Source: Candidatus Zixiibacteriota bacterium (GTDB lineage: Bacteria; Zixibacteria; MSB-5A5; DSPP01). Taken from it: a DNA stretch of 23,083 nt. The position numbers and the translations under genes were made by a program. The notes beneath the pieces were generated by a model. The model worked only from the letters and a program-made list of their open reading frames with translations. It was not told the origin of the DNA and did no database searches. The stretch lies in contig JAKEHY010000003.1 in NCBI GenBank assembly GCA_022614805.1, positions 1 to 23,083 of the forward strand. Direction: 5' to 3'. This document shows positions 15,333 through 22,118 of the stretch, piece after piece; position 1 is the first letter of the stretch, and each line of letters begins with the position of its first letter.

Positions 15333-16697
15333 ATGCTATCGGAACCGGAAGCAATTTGGTCGGAGTGCCTCGATTTTCTGGAAAAACGGGTCAAACGCCA
15401 GTCGTTCTACACCTGGCTTCGGCCGACCAAACTCTTCAGCCAGAATGAAGCTTTGCATATATCCGTTCCCAACCGCTTCGTAGCGGAATGGCTGGAGGAG
15501 CATTATCGGCCGCTGATTACGGAAGCCATAAAGGAAACGTTCGGCGAGGCCGTCCCCTTCAGCTTCAAAGTCTCCAACGAAAAAGCGGATTTTCAGTTGT
15601 CCCCGCCGCCGGCAAACGGCACGAACGGCGCCCCCCTTCCAAAACCGGCGGCCGGCACCGAGGTCGAACCGTACCGCAAACTGTTGAACCCCCGCTATAC
15701 TTTTGAATCGTTCGTAAGGGGGGACTCCAACTTGATGGCCCACGCCGTGGCGGTGGCCGTTTCCGAGGCCCCCGGCAAAACCCGTTACAACCCTCTCTAC
15801 TTTTACGGCGGCGTGGGGCTGGGAAAAACCCACCTCTTGCAGGCCATCGGACACGCCGTTTTGGACGACAACCCCTTCGCCAAGGTTTTGTACGTCACCT
15901 CGGAGCGCTTCACTTCCGATTTCATCAACTCCCTTTCCAACAACACCACCCAGGAATTCACCCATTTTTACCGGCAGGCGGATGTTTTGCTGTTGGACGA
16001 CATCCAGTTTTTGGTCGGAAAAGAATCGACACAGGTGCAGTTCTTCCACACCTTCAACACCCTGCACCAGGCCGGCAAGCAAATCGTCCTCTCCTCCGAC
16101 CGGCCGCCGGCTTTGACCAAGGGGCTGGAGGAGCGGCTCTTGTCCCGTTTCCAATGGGGGATGACCGTGGACATCCAGCCCCCCGACTTGGAAACCAGAA
16201 TCGCCATTTTGCGCAAGAAAAGCGAATCGGACAAATTGAGCATTGGGGATGAAGTCATCACTTTCATCGCCGAAAACGTCACCTCCAACATCCGCGAGCT
16301 GGAAGGCTGCTTAATCCGGCTTCTGGCCTATTCCTCCCTCTGGGGCAAGGATATCAACATCGAGCTGGCCAAGGAGGTCCTGCGCGACCATCTGAAGGCC
16401 TCCGAAAAAAGGATAACCATCGAAGCCATCCACAAACGCGCCTCCGAGCACTTCAAGCTCGCCCCCGAGTTGCTTTTGGCCAAAAAGAAAACCCAGGAGG
16501 TGGCGATGGCCCGGCAGGTCGGTATGTACCTTTCCCGGCTTTTGACCGACCATTCCTTAAAATCCATCGGCTCCTTTTTCGGCGGCCGGGACCACTCCAC
16601 CGTCATCCACGCCTGCGAAATCGTTTCGGGGCGGATGAAAACCGACAGCAAATTCCGGCAGGAAATCGAGCAGCTGATTATCGCCCTTTCCAATTAA
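15333..16697 (+). CDS. dnaA: Chromosomal replication initiator protein DnaA
   Basis: 454 aa, normal length. Domain I (about 1-80, IWSECLDFLEKRV, FYTWLRP, VPNRFVAEWLEEHY) mediates self-association and helicase contacts. Domain II is a short Pro/Gly-rich linker (about 88-112). Domain III, the AAA+ ATPase, begins YTFESFVRGDSN and has Walker A GGVGLGKTH (159-167), Walker B LLLDDIQFL (219-227), sensor-1 region SSDRPP (254-259) and SRFQWG (271-276). Domain IV carries the DnaA signature GGRDHSTVIHA (417-427), which binds DnaA boxes. ATG 15333 has GGGAGG five bases upstream. DnaA opens the origin and loads the replicative helicase. It lies immediately right of the candidate oriC and heads the dnaA-dnaN pair. 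Confidence 0.99.
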   Translation: MLSEPEAIWSECLDFLEKRVKRQSFYTWLRPTKLFSQNEALHISVPNRFVAEWLEEHYRPLITEAIKETFGEAVPFSFKVSNEKADFQLSPPPANGTNGAPLPKPAAGTEVEPYRKLLNPRYTFESFVRGDSNLMAHAVAVAVSEAPGKTRYNPLYFYGGVGLGKTHLLQAIGHAVLDDNPFAKVLYVTSERFTSDFINSLSNNTTQEFTHFYRQADVLLLDDIQFLVGKESTQVQFFHTFNTLHQAGKQIVLSSDRPPALTKGLEERLLSRFQWGMTVDIQPPDLETRIAILRKKSESDKLSIGDEVITFIAENVTSNIRELEGCLIRLLAYSSLWGKDINIELAKEVLRDHLKASEKRITIEAIHKRASEHFKLAPELLLAKKKTQEVAMARQVGMYLSRLLTDHSLKSIGSFFGGRDHSTVIHACEIVSGRMKTDSKFRQEIEQLIIALSN

Positions 16698-16908
16698 CAT
16701 TTCAACAGGGAAGTTGCCAACAAAAAATTGACGAACAAAACTAAAACGGTTTTCCCGAACTTTCCCAGACGGCCCAAAGACCCAACCCCAAGCCGGACAA
16801 AGAGGCTCCCTCCCTCTCCACATTTGCACACCCATTATTATAGTTGTATATTGAATAAATAATGAACAAAAGACAACGAGTCCATAACTTTCAAAGCGGG
16901 AGGCAGAG
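16698..16908. promoter_or_regulatory. dnaA-dnaN intergenic region with dnaN promoter
   Basis: TTGCAC (16824-16829), a 17-nt spacer and TATATT (16847-16852) make a plausible promoter, so dnaN need not depend only on dnaA transcription. GGGAGG stands before ATG 16909. I see no DnaA box and no clear terminator after dnaA in this stretch. Confidence 0.45.
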
Positions 16909-18027
16909 ATGAAGTTTTCCTTACCGAGAAGCAAATTTCTTGGTGCCATCACCAACGTTGCTTCGGCTGTTCCGAATCGCACCACCCTGCCGATTCTGGG
17001 GAACTTTCTCCTTTCCGCCGCCGACGGCAAGGTGAAAATTTCCGCCACCGATTTGGATATTGGCGTCTCGACAATGATTCCCGCCAACGTCACCAAGCAA
17101 GGCGCGGTCACCGTTCCCGCGCGGCTTTTGGACAGCCTGGTGCGCGAACTGCCGGAAACGAACATCGAAATCATTGCCAACGACAACCGCGTGGAGGTAA
17201 AGGCCGACAAGGGCTCCTACAAGCTGGGCGGTATGCCCGCCGATGAGTTCCCCCGCCTGCCGGAATCCTCTCCCGCCAAGCTGATTCGCATTCCGGGTGA
17301 GGATATGATTAATCTGATTCGCCGCACCCGTTTTGCCGCCTCGCGCGACGACACCCGCCCGGTTTTGACCGGTATTTTATGGCAGACCTCCGGCGATATG
17401 ATGACGATGGTCGCCACCGACGGCCACCGCCTGGCCAAAATGTCGGTAGTGAACAAAAAGCTGAAAGGCCTGCACGAGGACGTCATCGTCCCCCCCAAAG
17501 GGCTGGAGCTGGTGGAAAAACTGGTCGGTGAGGATGAATCGAAAGAGGTCGGCGTACTGTTCGGCGAAAAGAACATCATCTTCGATTTGGGGGATACGGT
17601 AATCTCCTCCCGGTTAATCGAAGGCCCCTATCCGGACTACGAGCAGGTCATCCCCAAAGGAAACGACAAAAAATTGCGCTTGAACCGTCCGGCCTTTATG
17701 TCCGCCCTCAAGCGCGTCGGTCTGCTTTCCAATTCGCTGACCCACCAGGTCAAAATTTCCCTGCGAAAAGCTTCGGTCGAGCTTTCCTCCCACAATCCGG
17801 ACTTCGCCGGCGAAGCCAAGGAAAGCTTGCCGGCCGGCTACGAAGGGGAGGATATGGAGCTGGGGTACAACGCCGGCTATGTGCTGGATATTTTGAAGCA
17901 GTTGGAAGGGGAAGAGGTCCTGTTCAACCTCGGCAGCCCCCTTTCCGCCGGCATCATCGCCGACACCGTCAAGAAAAACGGCTCGGACTATTTTTATCTC
18001 TTAATGCCGCTGCGCCTGGCGGATTAG
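16909..18027 (+). CDS. dnaN: DNA polymerase III beta subunit (sliding clamp)
   Basis: 372 aa, the usual length. The N-terminus (MKFSLPRSKFLGAITNVASAV, then NRTTLPILGNFLL), the domain I landmarks ATDLDIGV and VPARLLDSLVREL, the inner-domain VATDGHRLA (about 169-177), SRLIEGPYPDYEQVIP (about 231-246) and the C-terminal YFYLLMPLRL are typical of bacterial clamps. The protein dimerises into a ring that tethers DNA polymerase III and recruits repair factors. ATG 16909 is preceded by GGGAGG. In many bacteria recF and gyrB follow; here the next plus-strand genes are accessory, so the classical dnaA-dnaN-recF-gyrB order is broken. A repeat-derived terminator lies at about 18101-18153. Confidence 0.98.
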   Translation: MKFSLPRSKFLGAITNVASAVPNRTTLPILGNFLLSAADGKVKISATDLDIGVSTMIPANVTKQGAVTVPARLLDSLVRELPETNIEIIANDNRVEVKADKGSYKLGGMPADEFPRLPESSPAKLIRIPGEDMINLIRRTRFAASRDDTRPVLTGILWQTSGDMMTMVATDGHRLAKMSVVNKKLKGLHEDVIVPPKGLELVEKLVGEDESKEVGVLFGEKNIIFDLGDTVISSRLIEGPYPDYEQVIPKGNDKKLRLNRPAFMSALKRVGLLSNSLTHQVKISLRKASVELSSHNPDFAGEAKESLPAGYEGEDMELGYNAGYVLDILKQLEGEEVLFNLGSPLSAGIIADTVKKNGSDYFYLLMPLRLAD

Positions 18028-18053
18028 GTTTTAAAGTCTATCCCTTCGGTGGC

Positions 18054-18091
18054 GCGCAATGGTCTTCGGCCCTTTAGGGCCGGTATTGCGC
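18054..18091. repeat. Two-tier inverted repeat after dnaN
   Basis: Outer arms GCGCAAT (18054-18060) and ATTGCGC (18085-18091) enclose an inner palindrome GGCCCTTTAGGGCC (18068-18081). It lies 27 bases after the dnaN stop and precedes the other hairpin repeats. No T-run follows, so it is a repeat-type structure rather than a terminator. Confidence 0.6.
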
Positions 18092-18096
18092 ATTCT

Positions 18097-18153
18097 GTAG
18101 GGGCAATCCCTCCGCTGCCCTGAGCGTAGTCGAATGGGTGGTTGCCCTTTTTT
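18097..18153 (+). terminator. Repeat-derived terminator of dnaN, containing a nested 24-nt element
   Basis: GGGCAA (18101-18106) pairs with TTGCCC (18142-18147), followed by six Ts (18148-18153). The hairpin is a copy of the GTAGGGGCAATCCCTCCG/TGGTTGCCC repeat found uninterrupted at 10687-10713, but here 24 bases (18115-18138, core CTGAGCGTAGTCGAA) are inserted at the tip of the hairpin. The T-run makes it a likely terminator of dnaN. Confidence 0.6.
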
Positions 18154-18163
18154 GTTTGTCTTT

Positions 18164-18260
18164 GTAGGGGCGAACCTAGTGTTCGCCCTTCCCCTTCCCG
18201 CATCGGGAAGGGGCCAGGGGTTAGGTGTTTTTTTCGTAGGGGCAGGCCTCGTGTCTGCCC
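18164..18260. repeat. Further copies of the intergenic hairpin repeats
   Basis: At 18164-18188, GTAGGGGC begins the perfect hairpin GGGCGAAC/GTTCGCCC. At 18191-18213, CCCCTTCCCG-CAT-CGGGAAGGGG is a perfect 10-bp stem, followed by CCAGGGGTTAGGT. At 18235-18260, GTAGGGGC begins another hairpin (GGGCAG/CTGCCC). The middle module is the empty form of the one at 10612-10680. A decayed piece (CGGGGGTTAGGTC, 20248-20260) lies beyond the restriction-modification genes. There is no gene in 18028-18263. Confidence 0.75.
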
Positions 18261-18263
18261 TTA

Positions 18264-18842
18264 TTAATCAAATTCGATTTCTATTCCATCTTTTTTCTTG
18301 GTGTAGTAAATAATTTCCGTTTCAATGCTTTCACCCAACGCCTGTTTTGATTTGTAGGTAGCGGGCTTGATTGATACGGGTGTCTTCCCAATAAAACCGT
18401 CTATTCCCTTCGACTCCTCCTCCGGCGTTGCCAATTTGTATTTTTCACTTTTTTGGTCGGCCACCTTTTTTAGGATCGCTTCTTGAAACCGCAGGCCGAC
18501 GAATGTTTTTACAATTACTAGGTCCTTCACCCATTGCTCGACTAACTTTTGGTCAATTTTGTTCATTGCCTCTTTGAGCCGAGAAAGCATTTCAGCAATT
18601 TTTGCGGTTGCGATTGAAATTGCTTCAGGATGATTTTTAAGATACCACTTTTCCCACTCGGCCAGCGTTTTTCCGGGAAACTTCTGAATCAGCTCGCTCA
18701 ACTGCCCGACAACTTTGGGCCTTGTTCCTTGAGCATTTTGGTTGGCCAGGTTGATAATCTGGGTAGTGTACTTCGGAAATTGTGGTGAAGATGAGCCTAA
18801 ATACTCACGGATTTCTTCGTTGGAGAGTTTTAGCTTGGACAA
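18264..18842 (-). CDS. MjaI-family type II restriction endonuclease
   Basis: 192 aa. I recognise the MjaI family from QFPKYTTQIINLANQNAQGT (21-40), RPKVVGQ (41-47) and LATPEEESKGIDGFIG (137-152). MjaI recognises CTAG; the same target here is inference from family. A PD-(D/E)XK-type site is visible as Glu121 in FQEAILKK, Asp148 in GIDGF and Lys159 in VSIKP. The TTG start (18842-18840) follows directly after the TAG of the methyltransferase gene and is served by GGAG five bases upstream within the end of that gene, so the two are translationally coupled, methylase first. The encoded enzyme would cut unmethylated DNA. DNA here is AT-richer than dnaN, consistent with transfer. Confidence 0.88.
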   Translation of the reverse strand: MSKLKLSNEEIREYLGSSSPQFPKYTTQIINLANQNAQGTRPKVVGQLSELIQKFPGKTLAEWEKWYLKNHPEAISIATAKIAEMLSRLKEAMNKIDQKLVEQWVKDLVIVKTFVGLRFQEAILKKVADQKSEKYKLATPEEESKGIDGFIGKTPVSIKPATYKSKQALGESIETEIIYYTKKKDGIEIEFD

Positions 18843-20210
18843 CTAGGCTCCGTTGCCGGGAGTCGATGCTGTTCGCAGAAATTTCGGCTTGGCCAAATAA
18901 TCTATGGATGTATCCACCGTGACCAATCCGCTTTTAATCAGGTGCTGGTTTACAAATGTTTTATTTTTGAGGTAGAGATAGCCTAGCAGGTTATCCTTCT
19001 CATCGTATTTTAGTTGATCGAACTTTAAGAACACCTTTTGCCCTTTCAAAAGTTTTGCAAGAAATGCCTCCGCCTCCGCTCTTTTCTCCTGAATAGTTCG
19101 AACTCCCAACAGTCGCACAACCAAACCGGTATCTAGTTCCACCCGGTCCGGTGCCTCAATCTTGCGCACGGAGTAAAAATTGCCATTGGGTTTTTCTTTT
19201 CCGTCGATTTTAGAGCCGAAATTAAGTTTTTTTGGGTCAACTTTCTTGTCAAACTTCACCGGGTCTTTGAAAATGTAGGGCAGCTTTTCTATTTCCATTT
19301 TGGCGTCAAAATCGGTTTTTGCTTGCTCGATTATTTCGCATTGTCCGCGCTCTTTAAGGAGCCTCTCTTTTTCTATTCCCAGCTTCTTTTTAATGACCGG
19401 CAGGAACTTCGGGTTTATCTCGTAGCCGATGGAGTGGCGGCCCAGCTTTTTTGCCGTCAGACAGGTCGTGCCGCTTCCCAAAAAAGGGTCCAGCACGGTG
19501 TCTTCCACGAACGAGAACATCCGTATTAACCGGTGCGGAAGCTCCTCCGGAAATGCGGCCAGATGTTTATCCTGTCTTTCCCCGGGGAAGTTCCAATGAC
19601 CGTAAAAGTATTCGTTCCATTCTTTCGTCGATAGCCTCGATTTCTCTTTTTGTTCTCCCGTGGCTTTGGGCGGAACGCCCATCTTTTTGAAGATTAGAAT
19701 AAACTCGTAGTCTAATTTCACGATGCCGTTGCGGGGATGGGGAAATGAACCCATAATCGTGGCTCCGCCGGTGGTATTCGTAGTCGTCACCTTCTGCCAG
19801 ATGATAGCCCCCATATAATCAAAGCCAATCGTTTCACAGAACTTTATGATTTCCGTGCGTATCGGAATGATTTTGTAGCGCCCATAATAGACCGAGCGGG
19901 CAAATTGGTCCCCGATGTTTATGCAAAGCCGGCAGCCGGGCGAAAGCACGCGGTAGCATTCGCTCCACACCAGATTAAGATTGTTGATATAATCCTCATA
20001 GGTATCGTTGTATCCGATTTGCTCTTTATGCCCGTAATCTTTTAGCTGCCAGTAGGGAGGGGAGGTCACTACGAGTTGAACGTACTCATTTTGCACTTCG
20101 GGCATTCTTCGGGAATCGCCGATAATTATTTTATGCTGGGTTGAAAACCTTGAGCTTGCCGAAACGGTCATAGTGCTCTGAAATAAGGTCAAAACCGGCT
20201 TAAATTTCAA
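18843..20210 (-). CDS. MjaI-type DNA methyltransferase (SPPYW class) with SNase-like C-terminal domain
   Basis: 455 aa from a TTG start at 20210 (AAAGG six bases upstream); ATG at 20171 is an alternative start 13 codons in. Catalytic motif IV TSPPYW (49-54) precedes AdoMet motif I LDPFLGSGTT (240-249), the beta-class order; SPPY is typical of N4-cytosine methylases. Together with the adjacent MjaI-type nuclease this should protect CTAG sites. Residues about 345-445 look like a staphylococcal nuclease (thermonuclease) fold: VVRLLGVRTIQEKRAEAEAFL, LLKGQKVFLKFDQLKYDEKD, GYLYLKNKTFVNQHLIKSGL. Of the nuclease catalytic residues, the first Arg (R366) has a counterpart but the one normally in DxYGR is replaced (DEKDN), so this is probably a DNA-binding accessory domain. 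The methylase gene is upstream of the nuclease gene in transcription order. Confidence 0.9.
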   Translation of the reverse strand: MKFKPVLTLFQSTMTVSASSRFSTQHKIIIGDSRRMPEVQNEYVQLVVTSPPYWQLKDYGHKEQIGYNDTYEDYINNLNLVWSECYRVLSPGCRLCINIGDQFARSVYYGRYKIIPIRTEIIKFCETIGFDYMGAIIWQKVTTTNTTGGATIMGSFPHPRNGIVKLDYEFILIFKKMGVPPKATGEQKEKSRLSTKEWNEYFYGHWNFPGERQDKHLAAFPEELPHRLIRMFSFVEDTVLDPFLGSGTTCLTAKKLGRHSIGYEINPKFLPVIKKKLGIEKERLLKERGQCEIIEQAKTDFDAKMEIEKLPYIFKDPVKFDKKVDPKKLNFGSKIDGKEKPNGNFYSVRKIEAPDRVELDTGLVVRLLGVRTIQEKRAEAEAFLAKLLKGQKVFLKFDQLKYDEKDNLLGYLYLKNKTFVNQHLIKSGLVTVDTSIDYLAKPKFLRTASTPGNGA

Positions 20211-20393
20211 GGGGAGCCTTTCCCCCCTTCCTACAACGAAAAAGTGTCGGGGGTTAGGTCACTTCGAAAGAGCAGGTCCTCCATGCCCATTTCAGGGACG
20301 TATAGTCTTGCGCTTGTAAAAATTTCGGTTACCTTGTTGGTTAACCATGTTAAAAATAGAGTCGATATCTGAATCAAAAACCAACACCGGAAA
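20211..20393. other. Divergent intergenic region between the R-M genes and the three-gene operon
   Basis: It contains a decayed copy of the GGGGTTAGGT repeat (20248-20260) and an 8-bp palindrome GGTTAACC (20339-20346). AT content rises sharply from about 20310 onward, marking the edge of the plus-strand cassette. No clear -35/-10 pair is visible for either gene; TTAAAAATAG at about 20349-20358 is the most promoter-like patch. Confidence 0.4.
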
Positions 20394-21152
20394 ATGAGCC
20401 AAAAAAGCAGAAAATATTCCAACCCGCCAATAATTGAGGCTGTTTGTGAATTTCGTCTCAATCCAGAATCAAAGTGGGATCTTACAATTCCTGGAATACT
20501 TTATGAAAAGGTTAACACGGAATTTCCTCACAAAGAAACACGCCTTATCCAAGAAACGGTCATCAAGCAAGGCCCTGAGGGAACGGAACAACAACTTCGA
20601 ACGAGCGAGAGGGCCGTTTTTCTTACCCAAGACAGGAGAATTTTTATCCAGATTGGCCCAAATCTTTTAGCTGTTAATAGCCTGAAACCATACCCTACTT
20701 GGGAAAAATTTAAACCGCGCATTGAAAACGTCTACAAAGCGTTGACAGAGGTGATGGATGTAAAATCCTTTGAAAGGTTGGGGCTAAGATATATAAATCG
20801 CATAGAAATCCCACAAGAGCCTAACAAACGATTTGATTTAGAGAAATATTTTGAGTTTAGGCCATATTTAGGGAAAAAACTTCCAACCGATTTAGACTTT
20901 TTTTCTATGGGCTGTGTTCTCAAATTCTTCGATGAACGCGATTTATGTTCAGTGCGGCTTCGCAATGCAGTAGCTGAAAATAAGGCAAATACAGCTTTCC
21001 TTTTAGATATGGATTATTTCCTCGCAAAAAGTTCCGATGTGCCCGCAAGTGAGGCTATGAATTGGGTTGAAATGGCCCATGAGAAAGTTGAAGAAATATT
21101 TGAAGGCTGCATTAGCGACAAGCTTAGAGAAATTTTTATGGAGATCAAGTAA
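20394..21152 (+). CDS. TIGR04255 family protein, first gene of a three-gene accessory operon
   Basis: 252 aa. The N-terminal YSNPPIIEAVCEFRLNPESKW and the central FERLGLRYINRIEIP (about 125-139) are the hallmarks of the TIGR04255 family, described as sporadically distributed and without known function. No catalytic motif, signal peptide or TM segment is seen, so it is likely cytoplasmic. The ribosome site is weak. The stop codon (21150-21152) is directly followed by the ATG of the next gene. Base composition is distinctly AT-rich compared with dnaN and mnmG on either side, which suggests horizontal transfer. The patchy family distribution and position beside a restriction-modification system are compatible with a defence or toxin-type role, but that is inference. 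Confidence 0.8.
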   Translation: MSQKSRKYSNPPIIEAVCEFRLNPESKWDLTIPGILYEKVNTEFPHKETRLIQETVIKQGPEGTEQQLRTSERAVFLTQDRRIFIQIGPNLLAVNSLKPYPTWEKFKPRIENVYKALTEVMDVKSFERLGLRYINRIEIPQEPNKRFDLEKYFEFRPYLGKKLPTDLDFFSMGCVLKFFDERDLCSVRLRNAVAENKANTAFLLDMDYFLAKSSDVPASEAMNWVEMAHEKVEEIFEGCISDKLREIFMEIK

Positions 21153-21686
21153 ATGGCCCACTTTATTACAACGTACTCTGACTTAAAAGAGGAATGGGTA
21201 AGAATACCATCTCCTGGGGTGGGAGAGATAATTTCAGCGTGGAATTTTTCCGTGGAGGAGGTTTTATCTGCTAACTCCGTCAATTTGCTCTTTGATGATG
21301 AAATGCAGTATAAAGAAAGCGCTGGAGTATATTCCTTCATAGAATCTACTTTAAGCGACCTTTCTTTTTATGGCGCGCTCATCCCAAGACCTTCGGAGGT
21401 TAGAGACTACCTTGTTAAAAACCTGGATTTGGTTGGCCTTTTGCCACTGATCTTTAGGCTCGTTTTGCGGGAATTTGATGTTTCATATCAATTTTCATTG
21501 GAAGTATATCACGACCCTGAAATTGAGGAGGAGCACTTGGTGTTTTATATTAGGCAAGATAAATATCAGAAGAACATTATAGAAAAAATAAGACGAGTGA
21601 GGGCACAATATCAGAAGTTGCTCATTGGTAAATCAGGTTGGTTGCTAGTAACGACGGATTTTCAGCTACCGCTTAAGAAAAAATGA
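21153..21686 (+). CDS. Unknown protein, middle gene of the accessory operon
   Basis: 177 aa, starting at the base after the previous stop and ending with a 4-base ATGA overlap with the next gene, so all three are translationally coupled. I do not recognise the family. It has no signal peptide or TM helix. It is rich in Glu/Asp and aromatic residues, with a C-terminal pattern of strand (VSYQFSLEVYHDP), strand (EHLVFYIRQD), basic helix (KIRRVRAQYQKLL) and strand (WLLVTTDFQ). There is no nucleotidyltransferase motif (GSx10DxD), so it is not the MNT partner that commonly accompanies HEPN proteins. Composition is AT-rich like the neighbours. Its conserved coupling suggests it works in a complex with the flanking products. 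Confidence 0.72.
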   Translation: MAHFITTYSDLKEEWVRIPSPGVGEIISAWNFSVEEVLSANSVNLLFDDEMQYKESAGVYSFIESTLSDLSFYGALIPRPSEVRDYLVKNLDLVGLLPLIFRLVLREFDVSYQFSLEVYHDPEIEEEHLVFYIRQDKYQKNIIEKIRRVRAQYQKLLIGKSGWLLVTTDFQLPLKKK

Positions 21687-22045
21687 CGTTTGATTGGAAA
21701 GAGTTTTTAAACCTTGCTGAGTGGTTACATTCAAACTCCATAGTTGGTCAGAGTCAAGAGGCAGCTTCTCGTAGTGCGACAAGCAGGGCATATTTTGCTT
21801 CGTTTTGTCATGCCCGTAATTTTGCAAGCGACAAGCAAGGCTTTATTCCTAGCAAGCATTGGCAAGACCATGTTATTCTAAGAAAGCACTTTCAAAACAA
21901 GGCGATGCCCGAGATTGCCGACGATCTTGAGGAATTAAAAAAGTGGCGGAATACGTGCGACTATGACGATTCGATAGTTAATCTTCCGGATATAGTTAAT
22001 TCAGCTTTGATGCAATCAAAGAAAATAATAAGCACCTTGAAATAG
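21683..22045 (+). CDS. HEPN-like protein, last gene of the accessory operon
   Basis: 120 aa, mostly helical. SRSATSRAYFASFCHARNFA (30-49) resembles the SRAYYAxFHAA helix of HEPN domains, and LKKWRNTCDYDD (85-96) resembles the RNxxDYD helix that closes that fold. HEPN RNases use Rx4-6H; here Arg89 is followed by NTCDY with no His, so ribonuclease activity is uncertain, and the protein may bind RNA or a partner. Its ATG lies in the ATGA overlap with the upstream gene. HEPN proteins are frequent in toxin-antitoxin, CRISPR and phage-defence loci, which is the main reason to read this operon as a conflict system. No terminator is visible before the mnmG promoter. Confidence 0.72.
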   Translation: MTFDWKEFLNLAEWLHSNSIVGQSQEAASRSATSRAYFASFCHARNFASDKQGFIPSKHWQDHVILRKHFQNKAMPEIADDLEELKKWRNTCDYDDSIVNLPDIVNSALMQSKKIISTLK

Positions 22046-22077
22046 AAATTTTCTAAATCGGACTTAAGATACATTCA

Positions 22078-22106
22078 TTGAACTAATTCTTTCCTTTTCA
22101 TATATA
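22078..22106 (+). promoter_or_regulatory. Predicted mnmG promoter
   Basis: TTGAAC (22078-22083), a 17-nt spacer and TATATA (22101-22106) lie just upstream of ATG 22119. The leader would be very short; GGGGA overlaps it as a ribosome site. Moderate match only. Confidence 0.35.
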
Positions 22107-22118
22107 TTTGTGGGGAAT

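Noticed and set aside
15336-16154. Minus-strand open frame of 272 codons
   Set aside because: It is entirely antisense to dnaA.
20231-20461. Minus-strand frame of 76 codons with hydrophobic start
   Set aside because: It begins inside the TIGR04255 gene on the opposite strand and its end runs through a decayed intergenic repeat; no ribosome site.
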